Positions 1-10,420 are shown, counted from the first letter of the stretch. The stretch: 64,000 nt of DNA from Ramlibacter tataouinensis (GCF_001580455.1 NZ_CP010951.1:620001-684000); one strand, 5' to 3'. The notes: generated by a model not told the origin, from the sequence alone. Numbers and translations: made by a program.

Positions 1-37
1 AATGCGGCAGCGCACAGCGGCCCGCCGGGAGGCAGCC

Positions 38-1321
38 ATGAAACGCCCGCTCATCTGGCTCGTGCTGGTGGCGGCGATCGCGCTCGCGCTGGCGGCGCTG
101 GTGGTGGCGCTGAACCTGCGCGGCGAGGACAAGGTCCACGCCGGTTTTTCAAGCACGGCAGCGCCCTCGGCCGATACGGTGGCGCGCGGCGCCTACCTGG
201 TGCGCGCGGGCAACTGCTTCTCCTGCCACACGCAGCGCGGCGGCGCGCCGTTCGCGGGCGGCCGCGCGATCGAGACGCCGTTCGGCACCGTCTATGGCAG
301 CAACCTCACGCCAGACAAAGCAACCGGCATCGGCGAGTGGAATACCGATGAGTTCTGGCGGGCCCTGCACAACGGCCGCGCGCGCGACGGCCGGCTGCTC
401 TATCCGGCCTTCCCCTATCCGAACTACACGCTGCTCACGCGCGCCGACGCGGACGCGATCTACGCCTACCTGCGCACGGTGCCGGCCGTCGCGCAGCCGA
501 ACACGCCGCACGGCCTGCGCTGGCCCTACAGCACGCAGGCCGCGCTGGCCGTGTGGCGCGCGATGTACTTCAAGCCCGAGACTTACGAACCGGAGCGCGC
601 GCAACCACCCGAGTGGAACCGCGGCGCCTACCTGGTGCAGGGCCTCGGCCACTGCAGCGCCTGCCACACCGCGCGCAACGTGCTCGGCGCCAACACCGGC
701 ATGACGGACCTGTCGGGCGGGCTGATCCCGATGCTCAACTGGTATGCGCCGGCGCTCACTTCGCACGAGTCGGGCGTGGCCGACTGGGACCTGGCCGAAA
801 TCCAGAAGCTGCTCAAGACCGGCGTCGCCCCGCGCGGTTCGGCGCTGGGCCCCATGTCCGAAGTCGTGCTGGAAAGCACCCAGCACCTGAGCGACGCCGA
901 CCTGCATGCGATGGCCGTGTACCTGAAGTCCTTGCCGGCCGCGCCCCCGGCCAACCGCGGCGAGCCGGTGCCGGTGACCTCGGAGATGGCCGACCGCGGC
1001 GCGAAGATCTACCAGAAGCATTGCGCGCAATGCCACGGCGACAAGGGCGAAGGCGTGGCCGGCGCCTACCCGGCGCTGGCCGGCAACCGCGCCATCAACC
1101 TGCCGGTGACCGCCAACCTCGTGCAGATCGTCCTGGGCGGCGCCTTCCCGCCGGCCACGGCGGGCAACCCCCGGCCCTTCGGCATGCCGCCGTTCGCGAC
1201 GGTGCTCAGCGACCAGGACGTGGCCGCGGTGCTGAGCCACATCCGCAACTCATGGGGCAACCAGTCCGGCGCCGTGAGCCAACTCGAAGTGAACCAGCAG
1301 CGCACCAGCACGCGCCTATGA
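38..1321 (+). CDS. Membrane-anchored triheme cytochrome c, dehydrogenase electron-transfer subunit
   Basis: A 427-residue periplasmic cytochrome with an N-terminal membrane anchor (residues 5-26) and three c-type heme motifs: CFSCH (60-64), CSACH (206-210) and CAQCH (329-333). Three heme domains in about 430 residues is the layout of the cytochrome subunit of membrane alcohol, aldehyde or gluconate dehydrogenases, which passes electrons to ubiquinone or a terminal oxidase. The ATG at 38 is chosen over an upstream ATG at 2 because GGAGG lies just before it and the anchor follows directly. The catalytic subunits are probably upstream, outside the window. The substrate cannot be read from this subunit. 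The stop overlaps the next start as ATGA. Confidence 0.88.
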   Translation: MKRPLIWLVLVAAIALALAALVVALNLRGEDKVHAGFSSTAAPSADTVARGAYLVRAGNCFSCHTQRGGAPFAGGRAIETPFGTVYGSNLTPDKATGIGEWNTDEFWRALHNGRARDGRLLYPAFPYPNYTLLTRADADAIYAYLRTVPAVAQPNTPHGLRWPYSTQAALAVWRAMYFKPETYEPERAQPPEWNRGAYLVQGLGHCSACHTARNVLGANTGMTDLSGGLIPMLNWYAPALTSHESGVADWDLAEIQKLLKTGVAPRGSALGPMSEVVLESTQHLSDADLHAMAVYLKSLPAAPPANRGEPVPVTSEMADRGAKIYQKHCAQCHGDKGEGVAGAYPALAGNRAINLPVTANLVQIVLGGAFPPATAGNPRPFGMPPFATVLSDQDVAAVLSHIRNSWGNQSGAVSQLEVNQQRTSTRL

Positions 1322-1794
1322 CATTTCGCGCCGTCGAACTGCCCGACGATGTGCCGGGATCGCTCTGGCTGTCTTCCATGCCGGGACGCTTCAGCCCCTG
1401 GTCGCAGTTCGAAGAGGACGCGCGCCGCGCCAGGCTGGCGCTGGTGGTGTGCCTCACCCCGGGCAGCGAGATCCAGGAGCTGTCGCCCCGCTACGCCGCC
1501 GCCGTGTCGAGCGGCGGCGCGGCCTACGAGTGGCTGCACCTGCCCATGCCCAACTTCGGCGTGCCGGAGGACCCCCAGGCGTTTCGCCTGGGCGTGGCCC
1601 GCATCACGCAGACGCTGTCCAAGGGACAGGCGGTCATGATGCATTGCGCGGCCGGCTTGGGGCGCACCGGCAGCGCCGCCGCTTGCGTGCTCAAGGCACT
1701 CGGGCTGGAGACCGACGACGCGCTGCAGCGCGTGCGCGACGCCGGCTCGAACCCGCAGAACGCGCAGCAGTCCGGCTTCGTCGAGTGGTTCTGA
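1318..1794 (+). CDS. Small dual-specificity/tyrosine phosphatase-like protein
   Basis: A 158-residue protein with the cysteine-phosphatase signature HCAAGLGRTG (109-118). C110 is the nucleophile and R116 the phosphate-binding arginine (CX5R followed by T). The length fits a single compact dual-specificity-type domain with no signal peptide, so it is probably cytosolic. It is translationally coupled to the upstream cytochrome gene by an ATGA overlap, an unexpected partner. The substrate (phosphotyrosine, phosphoserine, phosphoinositide or a small molecule) cannot be predicted. Confidence 0.8.
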   Translation: MTFRAVELPDDVPGSLWLSSMPGRFSPWSQFEEDARRARLALVVCLTPGSEIQELSPRYAAAVSSGGAAYEWLHLPMPNFGVPEDPQAFRLGVARITQTLSKGQAVMMHCAAGLGRTGSAAACVLKALGLETDDALQRVRDAGSNPQNAQQSGFVEWF

Positions 1795-1803
1795 ACCCCG
1801 GGC

Positions 1804-1829
1804 CCAACCCGCTTATTTGAACGGGTTGG
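1804..1829. terminator. Inverted repeat at the convergent phosphatase/atpE junction
   Basis: An 8-bp perfect stem CCAACCCG / CGGGTTGG with a 10-base loop lies between the two converging genes and covers the last codons of atpE. There is no clear T tract, so it is only a possible bidirectional terminator. Confidence 0.35.
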
Positions 1830-2052
1830 CGAACACGAACATCATCGCGATACCCACGCCGATCAGGAAGTTGGCGTCGATCAGCCCCGCGAGCAGGAAC
1901 ATCTTCACTTGCAGCGGCTCCATCAGCTCCGGCTGGCGCACCGAGCCCTCGATGAAGCGTCCGCCCATGGTGCCTATGCCCAGGCAGGCGCCGATGGCCC
2001 CCAGGCCGATGATCAGTCCGCAAGCAATCGCAATCAGTCCGGTGTCGCTCAT
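1813..2052 (-). CDS. atpE: F0F1 ATP synthase subunit c, orphan copy
   Basis: A 79-residue two-helix hairpin protein of the ATP synthase c-ring family. The first helix has the glycine-rich packing pattern, the polar loop is RQPE (39-42), and the second helix carries the proton-binding carboxylate D59 in LIDANFLI. The start is the ATG preceded by AAGGAG. In most bacteria atpE lies inside atpIBEFHAGDC; no other atp gene is present here, and it sits downstream of folK and pcnB. All residues needed for function are there, so it is not a visible pseudogene. It may be a second c subunit or the only copy moved from its operon; the window cannot decide. Confidence 0.85.
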   Translation of the reverse strand: MSDTGLIAIACGLIIGLGAIGACLGIGTMGGRFIEGSVRQPELMEPLQVKMFLLAGLIDANFLIGVGIAMMFVFANPFK

Positions 2053-2106
2053 GGAGGGCTCCTTTTGTCTTGCCCTCATGGTGCCCACTGGGCCGTAGGC
2101 CGGCAA

Positions 2107-2580
2107 TTACCTGGCAGGTAAGCGTGCGATGGCCTGCCCGCTCACCGATCGCAGTTGCTGCTCGCTGACGCACTGCGGCGCGATCTCGGCCAGCGGCACG
2201 AGCACGAACGCGCGTTCGTGCATGCGCGGATGCGGCACCTGCAATGAAGCGCTGGCGATGCTGGCGGCGCCGAACAGCAGCAGGTCCAGGTCGAGCGTGC
2301 GCGGGGCGTTGCGGTAGGGACGCTCCCGTCCGGCATCGGCTTCGATGCGCTGCAGCTGCGCCAGCAGTTCCGGCGCCGTGAGGCCGGTGCTGATCTCCGC
2401 CACCGCGTTGATGTAGTCGGGCCCGCCGGCATCGACCGGCGCGCTGCGGTAGAGCGAGGAACGCCGCACCAGCGCGGTGAGCGGCAGGCGCGCGATGCGA
2501 TCGAGCGCCGCCCGCAGCGCCTGCTCGGGCAGGCCCAGGTTGGCGCCGAGCCCGATGTAGGCGGTGACGGGCTCGCGCAT
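2107..2580 (-). CDS. folK: 2-amino-4-hydroxy-6-hydroxymethyldihydropteridine pyrophosphokinase
   Basis: A 157-residue HPPK of folate synthesis: it moves pyrophosphate from ATP to 6-hydroxymethyl-7,8-dihydropterin. The family signature appears as APRTLDLDLLLFG, with the two Mg-binding aspartates, and the N-terminal GLGANLG is also typical. It begins 6 bases after the pcnB stop, so it belongs to the same minus-strand run. pcnB-folK adjacency is common in proteobacteria. Confidence 0.93.
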   Translation of the reverse strand: MREPVTAYIGLGANLGLPEQALRAALDRIARLPLTALVRRSSLYRSAPVDAGGPDYINAVAEISTGLTAPELLAQLQRIEADAGRERPYRNAPRTLDLDLLLFGAASIASASLQVPHPRMHERAFVLVPLAEIAPQCVSEQQLRSVSGQAIARLPAR

Positions 2581-2586
2581 GGAGCG

Positions 2587-4137
2587 CTATTCGGCGGCCG
2601 GGCGGGTGTCGCCCTGGCCTTGGCCGGGGCTCTTGCGACGGCGGCGGCGCCGCTTGCGCGGCGCGTCGGCGCCGGCAGCTTCGTCGCCGGCAGGCGGCTG
2701 CGCTTCGGCGGGCTGCGGCGCCTCCAGCGCGCTGCCCTTCTCAGGGCGCGGCGCGCGCACCCGGCGCTGGCCGCGATGCTGCTCCTCGCGCAATTGCGCC
2801 ACCAGGTCCTCGCGCAGGTCGTCGCTCGCCAGGCTGAATTCCTGCCACCAGTCGGCCAGCACGACGTCGATCTCGCCGATGTCGGCGCGCAGCCGCATGA
2901 AATCGAAGGCGGCGCGGAAGCGCGGCTGCTCCACCAGCGTGAACGGCGTCTGGCCGACGCGCTTTTCGAAGCGCGGCTGCATCATCCAGATCTCGCGCAT
3001 GTCGGCGCCCAGCTTGCCGCGGCCCGACACGTCGCCGATGCGCGCGTCGAACACGTCGTCGATCGCGCCCTGCAGCGCGGGGAAGGGATGCTCCTTGCGC
3101 GCGAGGCGCCCGGCCCAGCCGTCGCGCACGTCGGACCAGAGCACGCAGGACAGCAGGAAGCTGGCGGCCACCGGCTTGCCCTCGCCCACGCGCCGGTCGG
3201 TGTCCTGCAGCGCCGCCTTCACGAAAGACGATTCGGCGCGCTCCACCACCAGGTCGAGCAGCGGATAGATGCCCTCGGCGAGGCCCAGCGCCTTCAGCTG
3301 TTCGACCGTGGCCAGCGAATGGCCGGTCTGCAGCAGCTTGAGCATCTCGTCGAACAGGCGGCTTTGCGGCACGTCGGCCAGCAGTGACAGGCACTCGATC
3401 AGGGGCGCTCGGGTCTTGGATTCCAGCGAGAAGCCCAGGCCGTTCAGCTTGGCACAGAAACGCACGGCGCGGATCAGCCGCACCGGGTCCTCGCGGTAGC
3501 GTGTCAGCGGATCGCCGATCATCCGGATCGCGCGCTTCTTGGCGTCCTTGATGCCGCCGTGGTAGTCGACCACGGTCTGCGTCTCCGGGTCGTAGTACAT
3601 GGCGTTGATGGTGAAGTCGCGCCGCGTCGCGTCTTCCTCCTGCGGGCCCCAGACGTTGTCGCGCAGCACCCGGCCGCTCGCGTCCACCGCGTGCTTCATG
3701 CCGGCCAGCTCGCTGCGGCTGGTCTTCTCGTTGCCCGCCACCTGCTCCGCCGCCGCGTTGTCCATGTAGGCGCGGAAGGTGGAGACCTCGATCACCTCGT
3801 GCTCGCGCCCGCGCCCGTACACCACGTGGACGATGCGGAAGCGCCGGCCGATGATGAAGGCGCGCCGGAACAGGCCCTTGACCTGCTCCGGCGTGGCGTT
3901 GGTGGCCACGTCGAAGTCCTTGGGCCGCAGGCCCAGCAGCAGGTCGCGCACCGCGCCGCCCACGATGTAGGCCTCGTAGCCGGCTTCCTTGAGCGTGTGC
4001 ACCACGTTCAGGGCGCGCTCGTCCACCAGCGAGGGATCGATGCCGTGCTCCTGCGCCCCGACCTCGCGGCGCTTGCCGAAGTTCGGCTTGCCGCCCTTGC
4101 CGGTGCCCAGCAGCTTGTCGATGAATTTCTTGATCAT
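2587..4137 (-). CDS. pcnB: Poly(A) polymerase I
   Basis: A 516-residue class II nucleotidyltransferase that adds 3' poly(A) tails to RNA and promotes decay. The catalytic head has GGAVRD (60-65) and the metal-binding pair DFD (74-76). The RRDFTINAMYYD segment follows, then the helical neck/body, and the protein ends in a basic tail with seven consecutive arginines near the C-terminus. Related tRNA CCA-adding enzymes share the head, but the long basic C-terminus and the folK neighbour favour PcnB. Its ATG overlaps the stop of the HAD gene (ATGA). Confidence 0.93.
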   Translation of the reverse strand: MIKKFIDKLLGTGKGGKPNFGKRREVGAQEHGIDPSLVDERALNVVHTLKEAGYEAYIVGGAVRDLLLGLRPKDFDVATNATPEQVKGLFRRAFIIGRRFRIVHVVYGRGREHEVIEVSTFRAYMDNAAAEQVAGNEKTSRSELAGMKHAVDASGRVLRDNVWGPQEEDATRRDFTINAMYYDPETQTVVDYHGGIKDAKKRAIRMIGDPLTRYREDPVRLIRAVRFCAKLNGLGFSLESKTRAPLIECLSLLADVPQSRLFDEMLKLLQTGHSLATVEQLKALGLAEGIYPLLDLVVERAESSFVKAALQDTDRRVGEGKPVAASFLLSCVLWSDVRDGWAGRLARKEHPFPALQGAIDDVFDARIGDVSGRGKLGADMREIWMMQPRFEKRVGQTPFTLVEQPRFRAAFDFMRLRADIGEIDVVLADWWQEFSLASDDLREDLVAQLREEQHRGQRRVRAPRPEKGSALEAPQPAEAQPPAGDEAAGADAPRKRRRRRRKSPGQGQGDTRPAAE

Positions 4138-4820
4138 GGGTGTGCGAACAGATCCAGTATGCGCCAGCCGCGCTCGGCGGCGATGGCGCGCAGGCGGGCG
4201 TCGGGGTTGGTGGCCACCGGGTGGTCCACCCGTTCGAGCAGCGCCAGGTCGTTCGTCGAATCGGAATAGAAGGTGATCTCCGCCGCGTCCCAGCCCATCC
4301 CCTGCGCCGCCAGCCACTCGTCGATACGCCGTACCTTGCCTTCGCGCGCCGAGGGCACGCCCTCGATCTCGCCGGTGATCCAGCCGTCGTCGCCGCGCGC
4401 CAGGCGCACCGCGATCAGCTCATCGATGCCGAAGGCGCGGGCAATCGGGCCGGTGACGAACTCATTGGTGGCGGTGATGATGGCCACCTGGTGGCCGGCC
4501 TGCTGGTGGCTGCGCACCAGCGCCAGCGCCTGCGGCCGGATTTCGGGCCGGATCACCTTGTCCATGAACATCTCGTGCGCCGCGCTGGCCGCCTGCGGCC
4601 CGCGCTCGCGGACGGCATCGGTGGCGAAGCGCACATAGTCGTGGATATCCAGCGTGCCGGCCTTGTAGTGCTCGAAGAATTCCTCGTTGCGCCGCTTGAA
4701 CACCGCCGGGTCGGTCCAGCCGATGTCCTGGGTGAACACGCCCCAGGCGTAGTCGGAATCGATCGGCAGCAGCGTGTGGTCGAGATCGAACAGCGCGATC
4801 GGCTTCTTTCCCGCTTTCAC
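4134..4820 (-). CDS. HAD-superfamily hydrolase, subfamily IB (phosphoserine phosphatase-like)
   Basis: A 228-residue haloacid-dehalogenase phosphatase. Motif I is FDLDHTLL with nucleophile D12 and general acid D14, motif II is the T in TATNEF, and motif IV is SDSTNDLALLE with paired metal-binding acids. The helical cap lies between motifs I and II, as in IB enzymes of the SerB/histidinol-phosphatase type. The start is a GTG overlapping the hda stop as GTGA, and the stop overlaps pcnB as ATGA, so the three genes are tightly coupled. The substrate is unknown; no serB gene is seen in this window even though serA and serC are present. Confidence 0.85.
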   Translation of the reverse strand: MKAGKKPIALFDLDHTLLPIDSDYAWGVFTQDIGWTDPAVFKRRNEEFFEHYKAGTLDIHDYVRFATDAVRERGPQAASAAHEMFMDKVIRPEIRPQALALVRSHQQAGHQVAIITATNEFVTGPIARAFGIDELIAVRLARGDDGWITGEIEGVPSAREGKVRRIDEWLAAQGMGWDAAEITFYSDSTNDLALLERVDHPVATNPDARLRAIAAERGWRILDLFAHP

Positions 4821-5491
4821 TCGTTCTCCAGCATGGACTTGATCAGGGGGATGGTGATGGCGCGCTGGGTGCGCAGGGCATAGCCGTCGAGCTGTTCGAG
4901 CAGCTGCATCAGGCTGCCGAGGTCGCGCGAGAAGCGGGTGAGCATGTAGTCCATGACTTCGTCGCTCAGGAACACGCCGCGCGCGTCGGCGGCCTGCCGC
5001 AGCACCGCCCGCCGCTCGGGCTCGGACAGGACATGCAGCTGGAACACATGCCCCCAGCCCAGCCGCGTGCGCAAGTCTTCGCGCAGCTTCAGGAAGGCCG
5101 GCGGCACGGCCCCGGCCGCCAGCACGCCGCGCTGCAGGGTCTGCGCGTTGACGAACCAGTTGAAGGCCGCGTGCTGCTGCACCGCGGTGTACAGGTGCGT
5201 GTCGTCCATCAGCACCACGGCCCAGTTCTCGTTGAACGGCGGCGGCTCGTGGACCGAGGCATCCAGCCATCCCGCCGTGGCGCCCTGCCCGCGCAGGGCC
5301 TCGGCCACCGCCTTGAGCAGGTGGGTCTTGCCGCTGCCGCCGGCGCCCCACAGGTAGGTCGGCACCGGCGAGCGCGTCGGACTGCCCGCCCACAGCATCA
5401 GGTGGCGCAGCGCGGCTTCGTTGGGGCCGGCGCAGAAGTTCGCGAGGGTCGGGCCCGCGGCCAGGCCGATGTCCAGGGCGATCTGCTTCAT
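4817..5491 (-). CDS. hda: DnaA regulatory inactivator Hda
   Basis: A 224-residue DnaA-type AAA+ protein without DnaA's DNA-binding domain. Walker A is GAGGSGKT (49-56) and the Walker B region is VVLMDDTHL (92-100). With the DNA-loaded sliding clamp, Hda stimulates ATP hydrolysis by DnaA and limits re-initiation. ATG at 5491 is preferred; in-frame TTG and GTG codons up to 5509 are possible, the TTG overlapping the purM stop. A purM-hda-HAD-pcnB order is common in Burkholderiales. A clear clamp-binding peptide at the N-terminus is only approximate (KQIALDIGL). Confidence 0.88.
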   Translation of the reverse strand: MKQIALDIGLAAGPTLANFCAGPNEAALRHLMLWAGSPTRSPVPTYLWGAGGSGKTHLLKAVAEALRGQGATAGWLDASVHEPPPFNENWAVVLMDDTHLYTAVQQHAAFNWFVNAQTLQRGVLAAGAVPPAFLKLREDLRTRLGWGHVFQLHVLSEPERRAVLRQAADARGVFLSDEVMDYMLTRFSRDLGSLMQLLEQLDGYALRTQRAITIPLIKSMLENE

Positions 5492-5505
5492 CACCACGTC
5501 GGGGG

Positions 5506-6633
5506 TCAACGCAGTTGCAGGTCGTCGTCGCCGAAGCGGATGCCCAGCGGCTCGATCAGGAGCTGCTTGTCGCCGGCCTCCACGCGGCCGGCCACCAGGG
5601 CCTCGACGCCGCAGGCCTGGGCGACATCGACCGTGCGCTGCGCGTCCTTTTCGGCGACGAACAGCGCGAAGCCCGCACCCATGTTCAGCGTGCTGTAGGC
5701 CTCGCGATCGTCCTGGCGCGCCTGCTCCTGGATGAAGCGAAGCACCGCCGGCACCTTCGGAATGGCCTGCATGCGGTAGGTGAGCTTGGCCGGATGGCGC
5801 AGCAGCTTGCGCCAGCCGTGGCCGGTGACGTTCGCGCAGTAGTGCGGCACGATGCCGGCCTTGAACAAAGCCTCGGTCACCGGCGAATAGAGCACCGTGG
5901 GCGCGAGCAGCGCCTGGCCGTAGGTCGTGCCGTCGGGCAGCGGCGTGAGGTAGCCCTGGGGCAGCCGCTCGACCAGCTTGCGCGCCAGGCTCAGGCCGTT
6001 GGCATGGATGCCGCTGGATGCCAGCAGCACGATGGCATCGCCGGGGCCGAGCCGGTCACCGACGGACAGGCGCTCCTTGGGCTGGATCAGGCCGGTGCAG
6101 GAGGCCGCCAGGTCGATGCGTCCGCCCTCGACGATGCCGGCCAGCGCCGGCGTCTCGCCGCCGCCCCAGGCCACGCCGCAGGTGTCGCAGGCGCGCTTCC
6201 AGCCCGCCACCAGGGTCTGCGCGCGCTGCGCGTCGCCGAACCAGTCCGAGCCGCCGGCCGCCCAGTAGGCCTGCACCACCAGCGGGGTGGCGCCGACCGT
6301 GATCAGGTCGTTGATCGCCATGGCAATCGTGTCCTGCGCGATCGCGTCGTAGTAGCTGCGGCCGGTGAGCTTCTGCATTTCGTCGGCGACCAGGGCCTTG
6401 GAGCCGAGGCACTCGACGATGGAAGCCAGGTAGAACGGGCCGACATCGACCACATAGGCCGACTCGCCGCGCGAAGCGGGCACCTCGCTGAAGCCGTGCG
6501 CGGCCAGGTGGATGCCGGTGGCCGCAGCGGCGCGCTGGGCGGAAATTTTCAGGGGGTCGATCAGGTCGTAGTTGACGCCCGCCTGCTCGTAGCTGAGCGT
6601 GGTGGCCGGCGGGCTCGCGTCTTGGGCACTCAT
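5506..6633 (-). CDS. purM: Phosphoribosylformylglycinamidine cyclo-ligase (AIR synthase)
   Basis: A 375-residue enzyme of purine synthesis that closes FGAM to aminoimidazole ribonucleotide using ATP. It begins with the family-typical segment SYEQAGVNYDLIDPLK. It also has the ATP-binding stretch DVGPFYLASIVECLGSK and the glycine-rich LGPGDAIVLLASSGIHANGLS. The ATG at 6633 is chosen over a TTG two codons upstream. The N-terminus is slightly longer than in many PurM proteins. It heads the run purM-hda-HAD-pcnB-folK and is divergent from the MFS gene. Confidence 0.95.
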   Translation of the reverse strand: MSAQDASPPATTLSYEQAGVNYDLIDPLKISAQRAAAATGIHLAAHGFSEVPASRGESAYVVDVGPFYLASIVECLGSKALVADEMQKLTGRSYYDAIAQDTIAMAINDLITVGATPLVVQAYWAAGGSDWFGDAQRAQTLVAGWKRACDTCGVAWGGGETPALAGIVEGGRIDLAASCTGLIQPKERLSVGDRLGPGDAIVLLASSGIHANGLSLARKLVERLPQGYLTPLPDGTTYGQALLAPTVLYSPVTEALFKAGIVPHYCANVTGHGWRKLLRHPAKLTYRMQAIPKVPAVLRFIQEQARQDDREAYSTLNMGAGFALFVAEKDAQRTVDVAQACGVEALVAGRVEAGDKQLLIEPLGIRFGDDDLQLR

Positions 6634-6719
6634 CCGCAAATTATCGCCGCTCGCTGCCCCCTCCTTTCTCTGCCGCGTGGTTCCGGGGTGTGGCTGAACC
6701 CTGAATCTAGAATCCGCCG

Positions 6720-7901
6720 ATGGCTCATCCTGCCGCCACGCCCCGGATGCCGGCCGCCATCTGGGCGCTGGGCTTCGTCAGCCTGCTGATGGACATCTCG
6801 TCCGAGCTGATCCACAGCCTGCTGCCGGTGTTCATGGTCACCGTGCTGGGCACCAGCATGCTGGCGGTGGGCATCATCGAGGGGCTGGCCGAGGCGACGG
6901 CCCTGATGGTTCGCATCTTCTCCGGCGCCCTGAGCGACTATTTCGGCCGGCGCAAGCCGCTGGCGGTGCTCGGTTACGGGCTGGGCGCCCTCTCCAAGCC
7001 CCTGTTCGCGCTGGCCACCGGCGCCGGCATGGTGCTCACGGCGCGCCTGGTCGACCGCGTGGGCAAGGGCCTGCGCGGCGCCCCGCGCGACGCGCTCATC
7101 GCCGACCTGGCCGACCCGCGCATCCGCGGCGCCGCCTTCGGCCTGCGGCAGTCGCTGGATACGGTGGGCGCCTTCACCGGCCCCCTGCTGGCCATGGGCC
7201 TGATGCTGCTGTGGGCCAACGACTTCCGCGCGGTGTTCTGGGTCGCGGTGATCCCGGGGCTGCTGTCGGTCGCGGTGCTGGTCTTCGGCGTGCGCGAGCC
7301 GGAATCCGCGGCGGACCGGCCGCGCGTGAATCCCGTGCGGCGCGAGAACCTGCGCCGGCTGGGTTTCGCCTACTGGTGGGTGGTGGGCGTGGGGGCGGTG
7401 TTCACCCTGGCGCGCTTCAGCGAGGCCTTCCTCGTGCTGCGCGCGCAGCAGGGCGGGCTGGCCGTGGCGCTGACGCCGCTGGTGCTGATCGCGATGAGCC
7501 TCGTCTACTCGCTGGGCGCCTATCCCTTCGGCAAGCTGGCCGACCGCATGAGCCACCGGCGACTGCTGGCCGGCGGGCTGGTGGTCCTGGTGCTGGCCGA
7601 CCTGGCGCTGGCCTCGGCCGACAGCGGGCCGCTGCTGTGGGCCGGGATCGCGCTGTGGGGCCTGCACATGGCGATGACCCAGGGCCTGCTCTCGGCCATG
7701 GTGGCGAATGCCGCCCCGGCCGACCTGCGCGGCACCGCCTTCGGCTTCTTCAATTTCGTCGGCGGGATCGCCCTGCTGGTGGCGAGCGTGCTGGCAGGTT
7801 GGCTGTGGGACCAGTTCGGCGCCAGCGTCACCTTTTATGCGGGCGCGATGTTCGCGACCATCGCGCTGGCGGGACTGCTGCCGCGTCCGGGCGCGGACTA
7901 G
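6720..7901 (+). CDS. MFS transporter
   Basis: A 393-residue integral membrane protein with the hydrophobicity pattern of a 12-helix major facilitator. The loop after the second helix reads GALSDYFGRRKPL, the MFS motif A pattern, and a second copy, GKLADRMSHRR, starts the second half. The RxGKGLRGAPRDAL segment resembles efflux-type members. The substrate cannot be assigned. It is monocistronic and divergent from purM, and its stop codon lies inside a hairpin shared with the convergent SirB1-like gene. Confidence 0.85.
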   Translation: MAHPAATPRMPAAIWALGFVSLLMDISSELIHSLLPVFMVTVLGTSMLAVGIIEGLAEATALMVRIFSGALSDYFGRRKPLAVLGYGLGALSKPLFALATGAGMVLTARLVDRVGKGLRGAPRDALIADLADPRIRGAAFGLRQSLDTVGAFTGPLLAMGLMLLWANDFRAVFWVAVIPGLLSVAVLVFGVREPESAADRPRVNPVRRENLRRLGFAYWWVVGVGAVFTLARFSEAFLVLRAQQGGLAVALTPLVLIAMSLVYSLGAYPFGKLADRMSHRRLLAGGLVVLVLADLALASADSGPLLWAGIALWGLHMAMTQGLLSAMVANAAPADLRGTAFGFFNFVGGIALLVASVLAGWLWDQFGASVTFYAGAMFATIALAGLLPRPGAD

Positions 7902-7920
7902 GGCCTGTTAGCAGGCCCTA
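7899..7920. terminator. Bidirectional hairpin between MFS and SirB1-like genes
   Basis: TAGGGCCTG and CAGGCCCTA form a perfect 9-bp stem around a TTAG loop. The MFS stop codon is the first three bases of the stem. It lies between convergent genes and suits termination from both sides, although there is no T tract. Confidence 0.55.
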
Positions 7921-7924
7921 ACGT

Positions 7925-8800
7925 TCAGCTCTTTTCGCGCCGCAGGTCGGCGACGCGATCGGCGATCACGTCGAGGTCCAGCGCATCCTGGGCATGCACC
8001 AGGTAGGTTTCGAGGTCGACCACCGCGAGCGCGGCGTGGCCCTGCTCGGCATGCGCCAGCCCGCGGTCCCGGTACTCGGGCCAGGCATCGGGCAGCAGGG
8101 TCAGCAGGCGGTCCTCGACCGCGATCAGCCGCTGCCAGTCTTCCTGGGCCTGGTGGATTTCCTTCAGGTTGCGCAGCATGCGGGCGATGATGTCGCGCGG
8201 CGAGGCGGCCTGCAGGTACAGGCCCAGCGGCACCTCGAAATCGTCGACCAGGCCGCTGCGCCGCTTGTAGGGCTCCAGCCGCTCGGTGAGCTCCTCGCGC
8301 GACAGCGACAGGCCGGTGAACGGGTCGATCACGACTTGGCCCTTGGGCAGGTTCACCTTGACCATGAAATGCCCCGGGAAGCACACGCCGCGCGCGTGCA
8401 GCCCCAGGCCCTGCGCCAGTTCGATCCACAGCACCGCCAGCGAAATCTGGTTGCCCCGGCGCGTGCGCAGCACCACGTTCAGGTAGCTGTTGTCGGGGTC
8501 GCAGTAGTCGTTGACGTTGCCGCCGAAGCTCAGGTCGCGGAAGAAGAACTGGTTGAGCGCGCGCAAGCGCTGCAAGGCCGCGGCATCGGCGGGGATCCGG
8601 CGCTTGAGGCGCGCCAGCAGCTGATCCACATCGCCCAGGACCTGCTGGATGTCCAGTTCGGGGTATTCGTCCTGCGCGAGGCTGGACGCGGCTTCCAGGA
8701 GTGGGAACTCCTCGTCGCTTTGCACCAGCGCGCTGAAGTACTCCAGCGGCGTCGGCGCGGACAGGTTCAACAGCATGATTCTTTTTAATGGAGCGGCCAT
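7925..8800 (-). CDS. SirB1 family transglutaminase-like/TPR protein
   Basis: A 291-residue soluble protein of the SirB1 family. The N-terminal half is the transglutaminase-like fold with LNQFFFRDLSFGGNVNDY and NQISLAVLWIELAQGLGL, then FPGHFMVK with the conserved histidine. The C-terminal part has TPR-like helices (LLPDAWPEYRDRGLAH). The biochemical role of the family is not established. The start may instead be the internal ATG at 8776, which gives the LLNLSAPTPLEYF beginning typical of relatives; neither has a strong ribosome site. It follows murJ by 30 bases. Confidence 0.75.
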   Translation of the reverse strand: MAAPLKRIMLLNLSAPTPLEYFSALVQSDEEFPLLEAASSLAQDEYPELDIQQVLGDVDQLLARLKRRIPADAAALQRLRALNQFFFRDLSFGGNVNDYCDPDNSYLNVVLRTRRGNQISLAVLWIELAQGLGLHARGVCFPGHFMVKVNLPKGQVVIDPFTGLSLSREELTERLEPYKRRSGLVDDFEVPLGLYLQAASPRDIIARMLRNLKEIHQAQEDWQRLIAVEDRLLTLLPDAWPEYRDRGLAHAEQGHAALAVVDLETYLVHAQDALDLDVIADRVADLRREKS

Positions 8801-8830
8801 GGCGCGTCAAGCGCCATCGCGGCGCCGCGT

Positions 8831-10396
<1,566 letters not shown>

Positions 10397-10420
10397 CAGG
10401 AACGCCGGAGGCTGGCCGAG

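Noticed and set aside
149..1240. Long minus-strand open frame opposite the cytochrome c gene
   Set aside because: It is an antisense shadow caused by high GC at third positions; the plus frame has three heme motifs and a membrane anchor.
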